Of a stretch of DNA of 64,000 nucleotides, positions 1 to 8,419 are shown in pieces. Origin of the DNA: Granulosicoccaceae sp. 1_MG-2023 (GTDB lineage: Bacteria; Pseudomonadota; Gammaproteobacteria; Granulosicoccales; Granulosicoccaceae); assembly GCA_030546905.1 (NCBI GenBank), contig JAUOPI010000020.1:1-64000 (forward strand). The letters run 5' to 3'. The notes under the pieces were generated by a model, which did no database searches, had not been told where the DNA came from, and saw only the letters and a program-made list of their open reading frames with translations. Numbering within the stretch: the first letter of the stretch is position 1; the number at the start of each line of letters is the position of its first letter. The position numbers and the translations under genes are program-made.

Positions 1-28
1 GGCGTACCGTGTGTACGCCGGCCTTTTT
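1..28. terminator. Rho-independent terminator, left arm cut by the window edge
   Basis: The window opens with GGCGTAC, a five-base loop, then GTACGCC followed by GGCC and TTTTT. The extra GGCC before the T-run implies that the left arm continues outside the window with GGCC, which would make an 11-bp stem followed directly by the T-tract. It lies just after the phasin stop codon (phasin is on the minus strand) and probably serves converging genes in both directions. Confidence 0.55.
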
Positions 29-50
29 GCATTTGGGTTCCTGCCCCGGA

Positions 51-434
51 TCAGGCGGTCGCTTTATCTGTTTTTTTCGCTGCGCTGTCGGCGGCTTTGT
101 CGACCTCGGTTTTTACTTTTTCCATTTCTGATGTCATCGCTTCCTGGGTTTCGCTGAGGAACGCTTTGCTGACTTCGCCAAGTTCTTTGGCATCTTCCAT
201 CATTGATTTCATGAGCTCTGCGGTCAGTTCAGGCTGTTTTTTGAAAAAGCTGCTGGCCGTTTCCATGTCTTTCAGCTCGGTTGCTTCTTTCATGCTGTCG
301 AGCATCAGTTTTGAGTATTTCTCAAAATTCTTGCTCTGCATTTCAACCAGCTTGGTGGTGGTGTTTATGAGGCGCTCACTCTGTGCCTTCATCGGTGCCA
401 TCAGGACGTCAGGGTTGGGGAATTCAATAGCCAT
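51..434 (-). CDS. Phasin family protein
   Basis: A 127-residue, Lys/Glu/Ala-rich, almost wholly helical protein without membrane segments, typical of the phasin_2 family. These proteins coat polyhydroxyalkanoate granules and control their size and number. The amphipathic region (about residues 1-100, with repeated Met/Lys/Glu heptad-like spacing) is followed by a lysine- and alanine-rich tail (about 105-127), as in many phasins. The start at 434 is chosen over the upstream ATG at 518 because a GGAG Shine-Dalgarno lies about 10 bases before it and the family usually starts with a short M-A-x-x-F segment. It stands alone: no pha synthase genes are in view. Its presence suggests storage of acetyl-CoA as PHA, which fits the neighbouring pyruvate dehydrogenase operon. 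Some phasin-like proteins have other roles, so the granule function is inferred from family. Confidence 0.8.
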   Translation of the reverse strand: MAIEFPNPDVLMAPMKAQSERLINTTTKLVEMQSKNFEKYSKLMLDSMKEATELKDMETASSFFKKQPELTAELMKSMMEDAKELGEVSKAFLSETQEAMTSEMEKVKTEVDKAADSAAKKTDKATA

Positions 435-648
435 GGGTTCACGCTCCGTGAAATGTAAATTAATGAAACACGATTGTTTCGCAGCCAGAATAAGGCGGCC
501 TGTGTTGCGTTGCAACATCTGTTCAGAAGTGTGACCGGAAATTAATGTCTATTTGACGGAAAATAGCGAATTATCAATTCTTTATACTACTTTGTGTGGG
601 GTTTTGTTCGGCTTGGAAACTTACCCTTGGATGAAAGTATGAGGGCAG

Positions 649-671
649 GCCGGGACGTCTGCCGTCCCGGC
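649..671 (-). terminator. Inverted repeat after the GntR-type regulator
   Basis: A perfect 9-bp stem, GCCGGGACG (649-657) and CGTCCCGGC (663-671), lies just beyond the stop codon of the minus-strand regulator. No T-run follows on the minus strand, so termination strength is uncertain. The rest of 435-684 is a non-coding gap with an AT-rich stretch (about 540-600) likely to hold the phasin promoter; no convincing -35/-10 pair could be fixed. Confidence 0.35.
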
Positions 672-684
672 TGTTTGTGGCGTG

Positions 685-2226
685 TCAGGAATCGCTGTCG
701 TTGTTTTTAAGCAGGCTGCGGGCTCGGCGTTTGGAGCGCGCCAAACGTTTCTGTTCTATGCCCAGTTGCAACAGCGATTCGTTGACGAAATGGATGTGAA
801 CCCGCGCGGCCTGTTGTGCTGCGGTGGTGTCGCGGCGCTCGACGGCGCTGAGGATCTCCTCGTGGTGGCGCAGCACCAGATTGTAGATGGCCGGGTCGCT
901 GCTCATGCGCTCGAGGTTGTTGCGGATGCTGGTGCGCAGCAGGGTGTAGAGGCCGCGCACGATGTAGAGCAGGGCCACGTTGTGCGAGGCTTCGGCCAGT
1001 GCCAGATGAAAGCCGGTGACGCTTTCCGCATCGCCGAAGGGGTCGGGGCGGCTGACGGCGGCGCGTACCTGTTCGAGCCGTTCGTGCAGCTGTTGCAGGT
1101 CGCCGGCGTTATGCCGCTCGGCTGCATAGGCCGCGCAGAGTTCTTCCAGCGGGCCGCGCAGGTGCAGAAAATCAAAAACCGCATCAGGGTGGGATTCGAG
1201 CAAATAGGCCAGCGGATCATCGACGGTCGGGCCGGGCACGTCGCAGACAAAGGTGCCACCGCCCTGGCGGATCGTCAGTACGCCGCGTGCTTCCAGACGT
1301 ACCACCGCGTCACGCAGTACCGCGCGTGAGACATTGAGCTTGTCGGCCAGCTCCTTCTCGGGCGGGAGCTGATCGCCGGCTTTGAGTTTGCCCTTGAGAA
1401 TCAGTTGTTCGATCTGGGTCACGACCGCGTCGGACAGGCGGCCGGGGCGCAGGACCGCGTTATCGACCGGCAGAAAGGTTTCTGCGTCAAAATCAGCGGT
1501 GTCCGGCAGGGGCTGCACCCGCAGTTCACGGAAGGTTTTATGCAGCGTCGTGATAACCGCATCGGTGGCTTCAACGGCCTGATTCGGGTCGCCGTCGAGG
1601 ATCGCCTGATGCATGGCTTTACGTGCATTATGAATGTTCTCGTATACCCCAGGATGCTGATAGATTGTCGCCAGGGAGTGACTGATACTGGTCCGCATGA
1701 GGTTGAACAAACCGCGCATCACGTGCATCAGGGCGATGTTGTGTGAGGCGTCGGCGATGGTCATGTAGTACTCGGTGATCGCCAGCGCGTCTTCGTTGGG
1801 GTCGCCGTCGGCGGTGGTCTTGTTAAGAATACCGAAGCGCTGTTCGAGGATGGCGCGGTCCGGCTCGGTGGCGCGGGTGGCGGCGAAGCGCGCGGCGGTT
1901 TTTTCCAGCGACTCGCGGATTTCCAGCAGGTCGATCATCGCCGAAGGCGTTTCGGTCAGCAGGTGCACCAGCGGGTCGGTCAGGGTCGGCCCGATAATAT
2001 CGCGCACATAGGTGCCGCTGCTGTGGCGCACTTGCAGCAGGCCGCGTGATTCGAGTTTGACCATCGCTTCGCGCAGCGAGGTCCGCGAGACGTCCAGCTC
2101 CTTGGCCAGCTCGCGCTCGGCGGGCAGCTTGTCACCGGGTTTCAGCAATCCGTTGAGGATCAGCTCCTCAATATGCGAGACGATCGAGTCTGACAGTTTT
2201 TGTGGATTGATAGGGGTGTAGTGCAT
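685..2226 (-). CDS. Tandem-duplicated PdhR/FadR-type GntR regulator (two HTH and two FCD domains in one chain)
   Basis: A 513-residue protein, twice the length of a normal FadR-subfamily regulator (about 250), in one uninterrupted frame. Two copies of the same module follow each other at an offset of 253 residues: winged helix 10-74 and FCD domain about 92-230, then winged helix 263-327 and FCD about 345-482, ending in a basic tail (493-507). Both DNA-reading helices keep the VSRxxLRxAxxxLExRG pattern of PdhR. The FCD metal-binding histidines are intact only in the second half (H407, H455, H477); the aligned positions in the first half are Y154, R202 and V224. It is divergently placed next to aceE-aceF-lpdA, as pdhR is in enterobacteria, so pyruvate-responsive repression of PDH is the likely role. 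A single-chain pseudo-dimer with one sensing half is inferred, not shown. Confidence 0.85.
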   Translation of the reverse strand: MHYTPINPQKLSDSIVSHIEELILNGLLKPGDKLPAERELAKELDVSRTSLREAMVKLESRGLLQVRHSSGTYVRDIIGPTLTDPLVHLLTETPSAMIDLLEIRESLEKTAARFAATRATEPDRAILEQRFGILNKTTADGDPNEDALAITEYYMTIADASHNIALMHVMRGLFNLMRTSISHSLATIYQHPGVYENIHNARKAMHQAILDGDPNQAVEATDAVITTLHKTFRELRVQPLPDTADFDAETFLPVDNAVLRPGRLSDAVVTQIEQLILKGKLKAGDQLPPEKELADKLNVSRAVLRDAVVRLEARGVLTIRQGGGTFVCDVPGPTVDDPLAYLLESHPDAVFDFLHLRGPLEELCAAYAAERHNAGDLQQLHERLEQVRAAVSRPDPFGDAESVTGFHLALAEASHNVALLYIVRGLYTLLRTSIRNNLERMSSDPAIYNLVLRHHEEILSAVERRDTTAAQQAARVHIHFVNESLLQLGIEQKRLARSKRRARSLLKNNDSDS

Positions 2227-2336
2227 GTATTTTCACAGCCTCATGACATGAACCGCCGGCAAACAGCACGGCGACCCCTATAGTCTACCTCAGGCAAACC
2301 GCGCGGGGTGTGTTGCACCGCAATGTCGCACAAGAC

Positions 2337-2380
2337 TTGACGAAAACGCAAGTGAACTGTAAAACATCATACTGGTATGA
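2337..2380 (+). promoter_or_regulatory. Candidate pdh promoter with overlapping operator
   Basis: TTGACG (2337-2342), a 17-base spacer and TAAAAC (2360-2365) form a plausible sigma-70 promoter reading toward aceE. Immediately downstream, covering the expected start of transcription, is a perfect 14-bp palindrome TCATACTGGTATGA (2367-2380). This is where a repressor would sit. The adjacent GntR-type protein is the obvious candidate to bind it. The palindrome is seen in the sequence; the binding is inferred. Confidence 0.5.
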
Positions 2381-2450
2381 AGAGTAGACCAAAGGTCGGA
2401 GACACGCAGTCGCACCACCTGAGTGCCGCAAAACAGCGGCGCAGGGTACG

Positions 2451-2525
2451 CGGCGTGCTGTGTTTCCGGCCTTTCGTGAGCCCGGGCTGACAGCCCTCAC
2501 ACAACACCAATTACGCAGCACGCCG
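2451..2525 (+). promoter_or_regulatory. Structured 5' leader of the aceE mRNA
   Basis: CGGCGTGCTG (2451-2460) pairs perfectly with CAGCACGCCG (2516-2525). Inside it, GGGCT (2484-2488) pairs with AGCCC (2492-2496), and GTGA (2476-2479) with TCAC (2497-2500). The fold ends about 17 bases before the GAGAGGAG ribosome binding site of aceE. It resembles no riboswitch class I can name; it may simply stabilise the long leader. Confidence 0.35.
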
Positions 2526-2555
2526 TCAGGCTGCGCGCTACGAGAGGAGAATGCC

Positions 2556-5261
2556 GTGAGTACGATGCCGGAAAGCGTTAACCCGAATGACCCTGATCCC
2601 CAGGAGACCCGTGAATGGCGCGAAGCCATCGACGTGGTTGTCGAGCGTCTCGGCGTTGAGCGCGCAATGCAGCTGATCCGCGAAACCGTGGAACAGGCCT
2701 ACGAGGCCGGGGTGCCTGCGTTTAACGTCGATACACCTTACATCAACACCATTCCGGTCGAGCGTCAGCCTGCGTATCCGGGTGACCTGGAGCTGGAACA
2801 CAAAATCCTCCGCGCGCTGCGCTGGAATGCCACAGCGATGGTGGTGCGGGCCAACCGCAAACCGGCCGAGCCCGGTGGCCACATCGCTTCATTCCAGTCC
2901 TCGGCGATTATGTACGAGGTCGGATTTAATCATTTCTGGAAAGGCCACGGCCACCCCAATGGCAGCGATATGCTGTTTATCCAGGGACATACCGCGCCGG
3001 GCACTTACGCGCGGGCCTATCTGGAAGGGCGCGTCAGTGAGGAGCAGCTCGATAACTTCCGTCTTGAGACGCAGGGCAAAGGCCTGTCCTCTTATCCGCA
3101 CCCCTATCTGATGCCGGACTTCTGGCAGTTCTCCACGGTCTCCATGGGGCTTGGTCCGATCATGGCGATCTATCAGGCGCGTTTCCTCAAATACCTGCAA
3201 CACCGTGGTCTGGCCAAGGTTGCCGAGAATCACGCCGAGGACCGCAAGGTCTGGGCGTTTCTGGGTGACGGTGAGATGGATGAGCCGGAATCCCAGGGCG
3301 CGATTGCGCTGGCCGCACGTGAAGAGCTCGACAACCTGGTGTTCGTTGTTAACTGTAATCTGCAGCGTCTTGATGGTCCGGTACGCGGTAACGCGAAGAT
3401 CGTGCAGGAGCTGGAAGGCAACTTCCGTGGCGCCGGCTGGAACGTTATTAAAGTACTTTGGGGCTCGGGCTGGGACCGTCTGTTGGCACAGGACACCAAA
3501 GGTGTGCTGCGCAAGCTGATGATGGAATGCGTCGACGGTGAGTACCAGAACTTCAAAAACAAGGGCGGCGCCTACACCCGTGAGCATTTCTTCGGCCGCT
3601 ATCCGGAGACCGCCGAGATGGTCAAGGACATGACCGACGACGAGATCTACTACGATCTGGTGCGTGGCGGTCATGATCACGCCAAAGTCTATGCCGCTTA
3701 CAAGGCTGCCGTGGAAACCACCGGTCAGCCGACCATTATTCTGATGCACACGGTAAAAGGTTTCGGCATGGGTGAGGCCGGTGAAGGGATGAATATCTCG
3801 CACCAGCAAAAGAAACTCAGCCACGATCAGCTGCGTAAGCTCCGCGACCGTTTCGATATTCCGGTCAAGGGTGAGGTGGTTGAAAAAGCCGAGTTCTACA
3901 AGCCCGAGGCCGATTCGCCGGAGCTGCAATACATGCACGAGCGGCGTAAAGCGCTGGGTGGCTATCTGCCTTCGCGGCCGACTGAGTTTGAAACTCTGCC
4001 CATCCCGGATCTGAGTATTTTCAAAGCGCTGCTGAGCGATACCGGTGAGCGCACCATGTCCACCACCATGGCGCTGGTGCGCTGCATGGTGGCGGTGGCG
4101 CGGAACAAAGAGATCGGTCCGCGTCTGGTGCCGATTGTGCCTGATGAAGCGCGCACCTTCGGTATGGAAGGCATGTTCCGTCAGGTCGGTATCTACGCAC
4201 CCAAGGGCCAGCTTTACAAGCCCATGGATGCCGATGAAATCATGCCCTACAAGGAATCCAAGCGGGGCCAGTTGTTGCAGGAAGGTATCAACGAGGACGG
4301 CGCAATTTCCTCATGGATTGCGGCCTCCACCTCCTATGCCAACAACGGCGTCATGATGATTCCGGTGTATATCTTTTATTCCATGTTCGGCTTCCAGCGG
4401 GTCGGTGATCTGGCCTGGGCGGCCGGCGACATGCTGGCCCGTGGTTTCCTGGTCGGCGGTACATCCGGACGCACCACGCTTAACGGTGAGGGCCTGCAGC
4501 ACCAGGACGGTCACAGCCAGCTGTTCGCGCAATTCGTGCCCAACTGCATCAGCTACGATCCGACCTTCGCTTATGAGGTGGCGGTGATCTTCCATGAAGG
4601 TCTCAAGCGGATGTATGAGCGCGGTGAAAACGTCTTCTACTATCTGACCACGCTGAACGAAAACTACAGCATGCCGGCCATGCCCGAAGGTTGCGAAGAA
4701 GGCATTATCAAAGGCCTGTACCGCTTCAGCGAAGGTGCGGACGACGGTAAGGCGCGGGTTCAGTTGCTTGGCTGCGGTTCTATCCTGCGTGAAGTGATTG
4801 CCGCCGCTGAGCTGCTCAAACAGGACTGGGATATAGACGCCGATGTCTGGTCAGCGACCAGTTTTAATGAGCTGGCCCGCGACGGTGCTGATATTGAGCG
4901 CTGGAACCGGCTGCATCCGGGCGAAACACCGCGCAAGAGCTGGGTTGAGCAATGTCTGGAAGACACCAAAGGCCCGGTGGTCGCCTCCACGGACTATATC
5001 CGTTCCTTCGCCGAACAGATTCAGGCCTTTGTCCCGCGTGACTTCCACGTTCTCGGCACCGATGGTTTCGGTCGCTCTGACAGCCGTCAGGCACTGCGTC
5101 ATCACTTCGAGGTCGACCGCTACTACGTGGTGCTGACCGCGCTGAGCGCTTTGTCGCGCAGAAAAGGTAAGGAGGCCGGTGGTATTACGGCCGCCAAAGT
5201 TAAACAAGCCATCGAAAAATACGGCATCGATCCGGATCGCCCGAATCCGCTGTTTGCCTGA
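2556..5261 (+). CDS. aceE: Pyruvate dehydrogenase E1 component, homodimeric type
   Basis: A 901-residue thiamine-diphosphate enzyme that decarboxylates pyruvate and reductively acetylates the lipoyl groups of AceF. The length fits the homodimeric E1 of gammaproteobacteria (E. coli about 887). The ThDP motif is visible as GDGEMDEPES (about 237-246) leading to NCN (266-268). Conserved segments HTAPGTYARA, GGHDHAKVYAAY and SYDPTFAYE also match AceE. The GTG start at 2556 is chosen because GAGAGGAG lies 7 bases upstream; an in-frame ATG follows three codons later, and upstream in-frame starts lack a ribosome site. It is the first gene of aceE-aceF-lpdA, 25 bases before aceF, and is preceded by a long leader and a palindromic operator candidate. 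Confidence 0.97.
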   Translation: MSTMPESVNPNDPDPQETREWREAIDVVVERLGVERAMQLIRETVEQAYEAGVPAFNVDTPYINTIPVERQPAYPGDLELEHKILRALRWNATAMVVRANRKPAEPGGHIASFQSSAIMYEVGFNHFWKGHGHPNGSDMLFIQGHTAPGTYARAYLEGRVSEEQLDNFRLETQGKGLSSYPHPYLMPDFWQFSTVSMGLGPIMAIYQARFLKYLQHRGLAKVAENHAEDRKVWAFLGDGEMDEPESQGAIALAAREELDNLVFVVNCNLQRLDGPVRGNAKIVQELEGNFRGAGWNVIKVLWGSGWDRLLAQDTKGVLRKLMMECVDGEYQNFKNKGGAYTREHFFGRYPETAEMVKDMTDDEIYYDLVRGGHDHAKVYAAYKAAVETTGQPTIILMHTVKGFGMGEAGEGMNISHQQKKLSHDQLRKLRDRFDIPVKGEVVEKAEFYKPEADSPELQYMHERRKALGGYLPSRPTEFETLPIPDLSIFKALLSDTGERTMSTTMALVRCMVAVARNKEIGPRLVPIVPDEARTFGMEGMFRQVGIYAPKGQLYKPMDADEIMPYKESKRGQLLQEGINEDGAISSWIAASTSYANNGVMMIPVYIFYSMFGFQRVGDLAWAAGDMLARGFLVGGTSGRTTLNGEGLQHQDGHSQLFAQFVPNCISYDPTFAYEVAVIFHEGLKRMYERGENVFYYLTTLNENYSMPAMPEGCEEGIIKGLYRFSEGADDGKARVQLLGCGSILREVIAAAELLKQDWDIDADVWSATSFNELARDGADIERWNRLHPGETPRKSWVEQCLEDTKGPVVASTDYIRSFAEQIQAFVPRDFHVLGTDGFGRSDSRQALRHHFEVDRYYVVLTALSALSRRKGKEAGGITAAKVKQAIEKYGIDPDRPNPLFA

Positions 5262-5286
5262 GCACTGAAGAGGGGAGTTACAAACT

Positions 5287-6846
5287 ATGAGTAGAGAAAT
5301 TCAGGTCCCGGATATCGGCGACTTTGCCGAAGTTGATGTCATTGAGGTGCTCGTCAATGTGGGCGACACGGTCAGTGTTGATGATCCCTTGCTGACGCTC
5401 GAATCGGACAAGGCATCGATGGATATTCCGTCCTCGCACGGTGGTGTGGTGGAAAAAATCCTCGTGAACGTCGGTGACAAGGTTTCCGAAGGCACGGCCG
5501 TGGTGGTGCTGTCGGAATCCGACGAGCCGAGCGTGCATGTGGCCAGTGACACCGCCCAGCCGAAGGTCTCCGGCGGCGCCGAGGCTGAAGCCGAAGGTGA
5601 AACTCAGGTCGAAACCGTGCGCGTGCCGGATATCGGTGATTTCGATTCGGTCGATGTGATCGAGGTGCTGGTGCAGGAAGGCGACACGCTGGTCGAAGAG
5701 CAATCCATGATCACGCTGGAGTCCGACAAGGCCTCTATGGATATTCCCAGCCCCAGTGCCGGGCTTGTCAAAAGCGTCAAGGTCGTGGTCGGCGACAAAG
5801 TCAGCAAAGGCGATGTGATCCTGTTGCTGGAAACCACCTCTGCGGCACCGGCTGCCCAAGAAAGCAAACCCGCCGCGGCGGCGCCGGCTGCGCCCAAAGC
5901 AGCCGCTGCAGCGCCGGCCGGCACTGTGGATGACGCGGCGTTCAAACGCGTGCACGCCAGTCCCTCAGTGCGTCGTATCGCACGTGAGCTGGGTGTCGAT
6001 CTGAGCAAAATCCCGGCGACCGGTCCGCACGGCCGTGTCACCGAAGCGGATGTGCGTCAGTTCAAGGAAACCGGTGGTATTGCAGCGGCGGCACCGGCGG
6101 CCGGCGGCATGGGTATTCCGGTTATTACCCAGCCTGACTGGAGCAAATTCGGCGAGGTCACGACTGTGCCCATGAGCCGGATCAACAAGCTCTCGGCCAA
6201 GCATCTGCACCGCGCCTGGCTGAACGTGCCGCAGGTTACCCAGTTTGACGAAGCCGATATCACCGAACTGGAAGCCTACCGTCAGGCCATGAAGGGCAAG
6301 GCCAAAGAAATGGGCTTTAACCTGACACCGCTGGTTTTCATGATGAAAGCGGTGGTCTCGGGTCTGAAAGTCTTCCCGAAATTCAACAGCGCGATGGACG
6401 ACGCCGGCGAGAATCTGATTCAGCGTTCCTACTACAATATCGGCATCGCGGTGGACACGCCGGACGGTCTGGTTGTGCCGGTGGTGCGTGATGTGGATCG
6501 TAAAGGTCTGTTCGAGCTGGCAGCTGAACTGGGTGAGGTGTCCAAGCGCGCCCGTGAAGGTCAGCTCAAGGCCGCTGATATGCAAGGCGGCTGCTTCTCG
6601 ATCTCCAGCCTCGGCGGCATCGGTGGTACCAACTTTACGCCGATCGTAAACGCGCCGGAGGTCGGTATTCTCGGCCTGACCCGTGCGCAATCGCGCCTGG
6701 TGCGCAAAGACGGGGAAATCGTCGATGCGCTGATTCAACCGCTGGCGGTGAGCTATGATCACCGTGTGATCGACGGCGCTTATGCTGCCCGATTCGCTTC
6801 CCATTTAGCGTTCATCCTCTCGGATGTGCGTAACCTGATGCTCTGA
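5287..6846 (+). CDS. aceF: Dihydrolipoyl acetyltransferase (PDH E2), two lipoyl domains
   Basis: A 519-residue E2 core protein of the pyruvate dehydrogenase complex that passes the acetyl group from lipoate to CoA. Two lipoyl domains are present, each with the DKASMD lipoylation loop (K42 and K148). An Ala/Pro-rich linker (about 185-215) leads to the peripheral subunit-binding domain (about 222-258, ending GPHGRVTEADVRQF). The catalytic acyltransferase domain occupies about 285-519, with the active site SYDHRVIDG (H492, D496). E. coli AceF carries three lipoyl domains; two, as here, is common in other gammaproteobacteria. It lies between aceE and lpdA with short gaps and an AGGGGAG ribosome site, so the three are one operon. 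Confidence 0.97.
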   Translation: MSREIQVPDIGDFAEVDVIEVLVNVGDTVSVDDPLLTLESDKASMDIPSSHGGVVEKILVNVGDKVSEGTAVVVLSESDEPSVHVASDTAQPKVSGGAEAEAEGETQVETVRVPDIGDFDSVDVIEVLVQEGDTLVEEQSMITLESDKASMDIPSPSAGLVKSVKVVVGDKVSKGDVILLLETTSAAPAAQESKPAAAAPAAPKAAAAAPAGTVDDAAFKRVHASPSVRRIARELGVDLSKIPATGPHGRVTEADVRQFKETGGIAAAAPAAGGMGIPVITQPDWSKFGEVTTVPMSRINKLSAKHLHRAWLNVPQVTQFDEADITELEAYRQAMKGKAKEMGFNLTPLVFMMKAVVSGLKVFPKFNSAMDDAGENLIQRSYYNIGIAVDTPDGLVVPVVRDVDRKGLFELAAELGEVSKRAREGQLKAADMQGGCFSISSLGGIGGTNFTPIVNAPEVGILGLTRAQSRLVRKDGEIVDALIQPLAVSYDHRVIDGAYAARFASHLAFILSDVRNLML

Positions 6847-6863
6847 GGAGGAGACTAAAAAAC

Positions 6864-8285
6864 ATGGCTGAAATTACTTGCGAACTCCTGGTTCTCGGTG
6901 CCGGACCCGGTGGTTACACCGCGGCTTTCCGCGGCGCTGACCTCGGGCTCAAAACCGTGCTGGTCGAACGCTGGCCGGTACTCGGCGGCGTCTGCCTGAA
7001 TGTGGGCTGCATCCCCTCCAAAGCCCTGCTGCATGCGGCCAAAGTCATCGACGAGGCCGAAGAAATGGCCGGTAACGGCATTACCTTCGCCAAGCCGGAA
7101 ATCGATATCGATGCCCTGCGTGGCTGGAAAGAAAAAGTCGTCGGCAAAATGAACGGCGGCCTCAGTGCGCTGGCCAAGCAACGTAAAGTTGAGGTGGTTA
7201 ACGGTGTCGGTGAGTTTGTTGATGCCAACAGCGTTAAGGTCACCGCTGACGATGGCAGTGTCACTACGATCAAATTCGAGAAAGCCATTATCGCAGCCGG
7301 TTCTGAGCCGGTGAAACTGCCGTTTATCCCGGACGATCCCCGCGTGATCGACTCGACCGGCGCGCTGGAGCTCAAAACTGTGCCCGAGCATATGCTGGTT
7401 ATCGGCGGCGGCATTATCGGTCTGGAAATGGCGACGGTTTACCGCGCGCTCGGGGCCAAGGTGTCGGTGGTGGAAATGCTGCCCAATATCATGGCGGGCG
7501 CAGACAAAGACATCGTCAAGCCCTATATGAACCGCATTAAAAAACGCTACGAGAGCATTATGCTCGAGACCGGTGTGACCGCGGTGGAAGCCAAAGAAGA
7601 AGGCCTGCTGGTCAGCTTTGAAGGCAAGAACGCGCCGGAAGGGCCGCAGCTGTATGACTGCGTACTGGTGGCGGTCGGGCGTACGCCGAATGGCAAGAAA
7701 ATCGCCGCAGAAAAAGCCGGTGTTGAAGTCGATGAGCGCGGTTTTGTGAAGGTGGTCGATTCGCAGATGCACACCAATGTGCCGCATATTTTCGCCATCG
7801 GCGACATTATCGGTCAGCCCATGCTGGCCCACAAAGCCACCCATGAAGGCAAGGTTGCCGCGGAAGTGGCGGCCGGTCAGAACAGTCACTTTGACGCGCG
7901 CGTGATTCCGTCGGTCGCTTACACCGATCCGGAAGTGGCGTGGGTCGGTGTGACCGAAGAACAAGCCAAAAAAGACGGCATCAAATACGGCAAGGCATCC
8001 TTCCCCTGGGCTGCCAGCGGTCGTGCCGTCTCGCTCGGTCGTGATGAAGGTGTCACCAAGGTGATCTTCGACGAAGAAAGCGAAGCGATTATCGGTTGCG
8101 GTATCGTCGGTGTGAATGCCGGTGACCTGATTGCCGAAGCGGCCTTTGCGATTGAGATGAGTGCCAATGCAACCGATATCGGGCTGACAATTCACCCGCA
8201 CCCGACGCTGTCGGAAACGGTTGCCATGGCGGCAGAAGCGTTTGAGGGGACGATCACCGATCTTTATATGCCAAAGAAAAAGTGA
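6864..8285 (+). CDS. lpdA: Dihydrolipoamide dehydrogenase (E3)
   Basis: A 473-residue flavoprotein disulfide reductase that reoxidises dihydrolipoamide with NAD+. The N-terminal FAD motif is GAGPGG (12-17), and the redox disulfide is C44 and C49 in GGVCLNVGCIPSK. A second nucleotide motif, GGGIIG, binds NAD(H) mid-chain. The C-terminal dimer domain ends with HPHPTLSE, giving the catalytic H446-E451 pair. It closes the aceEF-lpdA operon 17 bases after aceF, with GAGGAG before its ATG, and is followed by two terminator-like hairpins. The same E3 may also serve 2-oxoglutarate dehydrogenase or the glycine cleavage system. Confidence 0.97.
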   Translation: MAEITCELLVLGAGPGGYTAAFRGADLGLKTVLVERWPVLGGVCLNVGCIPSKALLHAAKVIDEAEEMAGNGITFAKPEIDIDALRGWKEKVVGKMNGGLSALAKQRKVEVVNGVGEFVDANSVKVTADDGSVTTIKFEKAIIAAGSEPVKLPFIPDDPRVIDSTGALELKTVPEHMLVIGGGIIGLEMATVYRALGAKVSVVEMLPNIMAGADKDIVKPYMNRIKKRYESIMLETGVTAVEAKEEGLLVSFEGKNAPEGPQLYDCVLVAVGRTPNGKKIAAEKAGVEVDERGFVKVVDSQMHTNVPHIFAIGDIIGQPMLAHKATHEGKVAAEVAAGQNSHFDARVIPSVAYTDPEVAWVGVTEEQAKKDGIKYGKASFPWAASGRAVSLGRDEGVTKVIFDEESEAIIGCGIVGVNAGDLIAEAAFAIEMSANATDIGLTIHPHPTLSETVAMAAEAFEGTITDLYMPKKK

Positions 8286-8294
8286 TCGTTGTTG

Positions 8295-8336
8295 CAACCA
8301 CTATGTCGTGTGTGGCGGGGTAGTGGTTGTGTTTTT
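8295..8336 (+). terminator. First terminator-like hairpin after lpdA
   Basis: CAACCACTA (8295-8303) pairs perfectly with TAGTGGTTG (8321-8329) across a 17-base loop, followed by TGTTTTTATT. It begins only ten bases after the lpdA stop codon. Confidence 0.55.
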
Positions 8337-8342
8337 ATTCGG

Positions 8343-8375
8343 AAAAAGCCGGCGCTGTTACGCCGGCTTTTTTTT
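8343..8375. terminator. Strong bidirectional rho-independent terminator
   Basis: An A-run, then GCCGGCG (8348-8354), a six-base loop, CGCCGGC (8361-8367) and eight Ts (8368-8375). The A-run on the other side would let it work in both directions. It separates the pdh operon from the arsenic operon. Confidence 0.85.
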
Positions 8376-8419
8376 GCCTGTGTCTTTTATATATACGAAA
8401 AAACACATATGATGATGCG

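Noticed and set aside
435-518. Longer start for the phasin gene
   Set aside because: The extra 28 residues do not fit the family, and the downstream ATG has a proper Shine-Dalgarno.
685-2226. The double regulator as two genes joined by an error
   Set aside because: The frame is continuous, the linker (about residues 232-258) is plausible, the second half has no separate ribosome site, and the halves are clearly diverged; still worth confirming by resequencing.
6855-8297. Long antisense frame (480 codons) opposite lpdA
   Set aside because: It lies entirely against a well-supported gene, is rich in His/Arg/Gly as expected of a GC-rich shadow frame, and resembles no family. Similar frames opposite aceE, frdA, mfd and lolC were rejected for the same reason.
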